NCBI GenBank assembly: GCA_041600915.1
Contig: JBFIJC010000074.1
Location: forward strand, 1-13,969
Direction of reading: 5' to 3'
Source: Nitrogeniibacter sp041600915
GTDB lineage: Bacteria > Pseudomonadota > Gammaproteobacteria > Burkholderiales > Rhodocyclaceae
Length of the DNA stretch: 13,969 bases
Made by a program: the position numbers and the translations under genes. Numbering within the stretch: the stretch's first letter is position 1; each line of letters opens with the position of its first letter. Shown here one piece after another: positions 13,430 through 13,969 of the stretch. The notes beneath the pieces were generated by a model. It did not search any database. It was not told where the DNA came from and was given only the letters and a program-made list of their open reading frames with translations.

Positions 13430-13969
13430 ATGAAAGCCAAGTTTCTTGTTCCCCTGTTTCTGTTCTTGCTGCTGGTCGGCTTCCTCGGGTTCGGGCTCAG
13501 CCTGAATCCGCGGGAGGTGCCTTCGCCGCTGATCGACAAACCCGCACCCGATTTCACCTTGGCGCGGCTGGATAATCCTGAGCAAACACTCGCCCTGAGC
13601 GAGATGAAAGGCCAGGTGTGGCTGCTGAACGTGTGGGCCTCGTGGTGTGTGGCCTGTCGTCAGGAGCATCCGGTGTTGGTGGCGCTCGCCAAGCGCAAGG
13701 AAGTGCCCATCGTCGGACTCAACTACAAAGAAGTGCGCGGTGATGGCGGCATTGATATGCGCAAGATCCCGGACGACAAAGAGCTGCCCCTGGCCATCGA
13801 GCGCGCCCGTGACTGGCTGCAAAGCCACGGCGACCCCTACGAGGTGAGCATTCTCGATATCAATGGTCGCGTCGGCATCGACTTTGGCGTGTACGGCGTG
13901 CCAGAGACCTTTCTGATCGACAAGAAAGGTGTGATTCGTTACAAGCACATCGGCCCGATTACCCCCGAC
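13430..13969 (+). CDS. ccmG: CcmG/DsbE, periplasmic thiol-disulfide oxidoreductase (3' end outside window)
   Basis: The frame is open from ATG 13430 to the last base, giving 180 residues without a stop, so the gene is cut by the window edge, probably close to its natural end. An N-terminal anchor (about 4-24) precedes a thioredoxin fold with WASWCVACRQEHP; Cys73 and Cys76 form the active site. GVYGVPETFLID contains the cis-Pro (158) and the acidic residues typical of CcmG. It reduces the cysteines of apocytochrome c (via CcmH) so that heme can be attached. Between NYKEVRG and the ARDWL helix there are roughly 15 more residues than in E. coli DsbE, seen as an IDMRKIPDDKELPLAI loop. GAAGAG at 13420-13425 is the probable ribosome binding site, overlapping the ccmF stop. 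Confidence 0.94.
   Translation, partial: MKAKFLVPLFLFLLLVGFLGFGLSLNPREVPSPLIDKPAPDFTLARLDNPEQTLALSEMKGQVWLLNVWASWCVACRQEHPVLVALAKRKEVPIVGLNYKEVRGDGGIDMRKIPDDKELPLAIERARDWLQSHGDPYEVSILDINGRVGIDFGVYGVPETFLIDKKGVIRYKHIGPITPD

Noticed and set aside
1..13969. Mobile elements, CRISPR arrays, tRNA or toxin-antitoxin genes
   Set aside because: No transposase, integrase, repeat/spacer pattern, tRNA-like cloverleaf or small paired toxin genes were seen. All substantial frames are explained by the listed genes.

Overview
The window is a stretch of high-GC proteobacterial chromosome with every gene on the + strand. It reads as a facultatively anaerobic, nitrate-respiring betaproteobacterium, probably of the Azoarcus/Thauera/Zoogloea (Rhodocyclales) type. 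That placement is an inference from gene content: a DUF3460 protein, a family I know mainly from betaproteobacteria, lies next to a SpoT-like gene, followed by a periplasmic nitrate reductase locus and cytochrome c maturation genes. No species can be named from the sequence alone.

Region 1 (1-2214) is housekeeping. It holds the 3' end of a SpoT/RelA-type (p)ppGpp enzyme (zinc-finger-like Cys motif plus ACT domain), a 61-residue DUF3460 protein of unknown function, and a fusion of a DnaQ-like 3'-5' exonuclease to a GIY-YIG (UvrC/Cho-like) nuclease. The fusion also carries a UvrC-like four-cysteine cluster. It appears to start at TTG, and a 17-codon mini-ORF bridges it to the DUF3460 gene by stop/start overlaps.

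Region 2 (2215-8648) is a complete napFDAGHBC operon for periplasmic nitrate reduction. Upstream of napF there is a perfect FNR/ANR box (TTGAT-N4-ATCAA), which implies induction when oxygen is low. NapA is the Mo-bisMGD catalytic subunit, NapB its diheme electron donor, NapC the tetraheme quinol dehydrogenase, NapG and NapH the iron-sulfur quinol-oxidising pair, NapD the Tat-signal chaperone, and NapF a cytoplasmic four-cluster ferredoxin. A strong hairpin without a T-run separates napA from napG. A canonical intrinsic terminator follows napC.

Region 3 (8649-13969) is ccmABCDEF plus most of ccmG (cut by the window end), the System I machinery that attaches heme to CXXCH motifs in the periplasm. 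This machinery is needed for the hemes of NapB (two) and NapC (four), so the two regions form one functional unit. The order napFDAGHBC-ccmABCDEFG matches the E. coli nap-ccm locus, but here a terminator separates the two halves. Most junctions are ATGA-type overlaps, pointing to tight translational coupling.

I see no mobile element, CRISPR array, tRNA or rRNA. No gene-free stretch reaches 300 bases; the longest is about 120 bases (8588-8708). The window is largely a well-known pathway. Its less ordinary points are the exonuclease/GIY-YIG/Cys-cluster fusion with its unusual start, the napA-napG hairpin, and the FNR-driven promoter that changes the preferred napF start codon.
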